This document shows, in pieces, positions 62,001 through 64,000 of a DNA stretch of 64,000 bases (its first letter is position 1; every line of letters begins with the position of its first letter). The notes beneath the pieces are model-generated. The model was not told the DNA's origin, did no database searches, and saw only the letters and a list, made by a program, of their open reading frames with translations. The DNA lies in assembly GCA_025024175.1 (NCBI GenBank), contig QCXZ01000041.1:42155786-42219785 (forward strand), given 5' to 3'. Made by a program: the position numbers and the translations under genes. The DNA comes from Rhyzopertha dominica (taxonomy: Eukaryota > Arthropoda > Insecta > Coleoptera > Bostrichidae).

Positions 62001-64000
62001 AAAATTACGAAAAAGAGATTAATTTTGGAGATGTATCTAATTAACAAACACTAATATCATTAATAAAAAGCGAGACACAAAAACTTAGTAATATTTACAC
62101 ATACTTACTTTTGGAAGGGATTTTGAATAATTAACTGTGTATAAAATACTAGAAAATATTGCTGTGATGGAAAACTGTGACTTTTGATGCTGACATATTG
62201 ACACCGTCTATATTTCGTTTTTCTGTTGTGTGCATTTTAATGTTTTACAATTACTTTATCTATTCCTTGTTAATACGATTTACTGAAACACAGGATGAAA
62301 AAGAAATTACATGGTATATTGGAAAAATAATTCACAACATAAGACTCTTTAAAATTAATCTCACTTTATGTAAGATTAATGTAAAACCTTTTATTGTAAT
62401 AAAGTGCTTAGTCCATTGTAAATTTATTGTAGAAGCCCTGATGTTGTATTAAATAAAAGACGAAAGCTTGGCACTGAAAGAAGAGTTTACATAATTTATT
62501 AAATCAAAAGGCCAAATACCCCCTATTTCTGAAACTTGAACATTCAATTTTATTTCCCCTATACTATATAATTAGAAACATGTTATTTATCCACGTCCCA
62601 CAACATACAGACAAAATAAGAACAAAAGGACAGAAAATCAAGCAACTTTAAATAAACGAGTATGCGGTTTATTTAGGCAATTCACATAATTAACCCTTAT
62701 TAAAAGTAAAATATTGCAAGCGCCATTCATGATACGATAGTAATTTGCTGAGTATTTCGAGGATCCTTCACATACGCCATTTTAAATTCATTTAAAGCTA
62801 AGGTACAGCAAAGTACATGAGTGAGTGTTTGTGAGTAAAGAAAACCAACAAAAGATATATGCAGAATATGCCAAACGGTGAATTGGCTCACATACATACA
62901 TACCCTTATAAAAATATGAATATAGATGAGATAAATTATTTTTAAACACAGGACTTTTACGGTAACAACATCCAAGAAATGTATCTCTGAAAATATCTAC
63001 AAGTAGACTACGATACAACGGCTCTGTTCGGTTTAAGATTGTAGAATTTCTTATAGCTCTCTGTGGGATACATACATGAAAGGCATATTTACAGTAAATC
63101 TGAAGTGGCATTTACCCAAGCTTTACAACTGGTTTGTCACAAGTGTTAAGATGTACTAAGCCTTAATTTTTACTTCAAACATTTTCAAGATTCGTTTTAC
63201 AACACACATGATTGAACTGTGATATGTTCATAACATTTTCTCAAAAGTTTTTAACTTTTTCCGCCAATACGTTCTTGATATGACTTAATTACTGCAAAAC
63301 TGAGTTCCAAAAAGGTTGCAAATTAAATCAGTGACATCCATTATACTTACAGCCTCAAAATTTTGTGATGTAATACAAATTGAAAAGCTTTCTTGATGTC
63401 AACATGGGAAATACAAAATTTTTGCTTATTTTTGCAAATACTATTTTTATGCTTTCATAATACTTGTAGTCATAGTCAAGTACACGTATCTATGTGCATT
63501 GCTGTAATGTTGTATTCTTTATGTATGAGGTGACATATTTTCAACCATTGCTCATACAGGAAGTGCAAATTTGGACTCAGTCTACTTGGGATAGTTTTTT
63601 TGTGTTTAACTTGAGCTTATGACCAATTTTGAATCTACATGCCTCAAATGTCAGTTTTATGACTCCATCCCTATTAAAAAAGCTTTTATGCGTTACTAAA
63701 ATACTTTTGCGCTTTGTAAACATGTAATGTTTATTTTGATATTTTGACTTCAAGGGTATGCACTTGATTTTGTTGAAATTTTTTAAATGTTATTTGTAAA
63801 TACAAAGAGTGTATTCCGAATGACGAATTTCTTAAAACCACCTTTGCAAACCCAATTTCCCAAAGTCTTTCCTCTCATTGTGAAAAACCAGTTGTTCATT
63901 CTCGCTTGAGTGTAACTTGGTACTATTACTCTAACAAACAAATCAGTGTTGACCCTGACTATTGCTCTGCAACTGATGGCGAAAAGTGAAAATTTCAGGA
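62001..64000. other. No gene recognised at the right edge
   Basis: A+T-rich sequence. Minus-strand open frames at 62,727-63,111 overlap in two frames and show no domain. Around 63,330-63,420 the minus strand gives HVDIKKAFQF, slightly like an RT motif, but with no supporting neighbours. Confidence 0.35.

Noticed and set aside
62727..63111. Minus-strand coding gene near the right edge
   Set aside because: Two overlapping frames are equally open, there is no domain, and composition matches the A+T-rich surroundings.

Overview
The window is A+T-rich, intron-rich animal DNA, almost certainly from an arthropod and most likely an insect. The evidence is a spliced Trim9 gene together with Penelope-like elements, jockey/CR1/RTE-like LINEs and many Tc1/mariner relics. 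The order cannot be fixed from sequence alone; a beetle would fit. There are no prokaryotic features.

The only host gene I can support is the 3' half of Trim9, the neuronal TRIM-family E3 ubiquitin ligase. It lies on the + strand as four exons: 8414-8553 and 35823-35961 (together one fibronectin type III domain), then 39115-39339 and 41653-41945 (SPRY/B30.2 domain and stop). Splice sites and phases agree at every junction, giving 265 residues in the window. The RING, B-box and coiled-coil exons must lie upstream of base 1. The first intron is 27.3 kb and is packed with nested mobile elements.

Mobile DNA by region. 1-6.7 kb: a Penelope (PLE) fragment, a LINE split by a tandem dimer of a hammerhead-ribozyme repeat (retrozyme-like), a THAP-domain DNA transposon and a second PLE. 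10.4-15.4 kb: a SINE inside a PLE tail, a LINE, a long-inverted-repeat element, a mariner-like element with clear TIRs and TA duplication interrupted by a PLE with a long open frame, and a decayed retrozyme piece. 16.5 kb: a second hammerhead family, near-canonical and in the sense of the Trim9 intron. 19-21.9 kb: LINE, PLE and Tc1 relics. 24-30.9 kb: a TA-flanked MITE, a second THAP element with a fragment of a third, and a TTAA-bounded element. 31-34.7 kb: mariner relics. 37.8-38.8 kb: a third retrozyme copy with covarying stems, then a MITE terminus beside a transposase relic. 42.3-43.9 kb: a PLE with inverted terminal repeats in or just beyond the Trim9 3' UTR.

From 45.25 to 58.67 kb runs one head-to-tail satellite array with a 294-bp monomer and about 45 nearly identical copies, broken by a 100-N assembly gap. 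Beyond it are a LINE relic (58.8-60.3 kb), another PLE relic (60.9-62 kb) and 2 kb without a recognisable gene.

The most interesting signal is a set of self-cleaving RNA motifs. Two tandem type I hammerheads lie 338 nt apart on the minus strand at 1.7-2.1 kb. A structurally covarying third copy sits at 37.85 kb, a decayed fourth at 15.3 kb, and an unrelated near-canonical hammerhead at 16.6 kb. Five PLE 3' tails carry a related hairpin followed by GAAAC. Together they suggest a retrozyme system (small circular RNAs) that may be mobilised by PLE machinery. That last step is inference.
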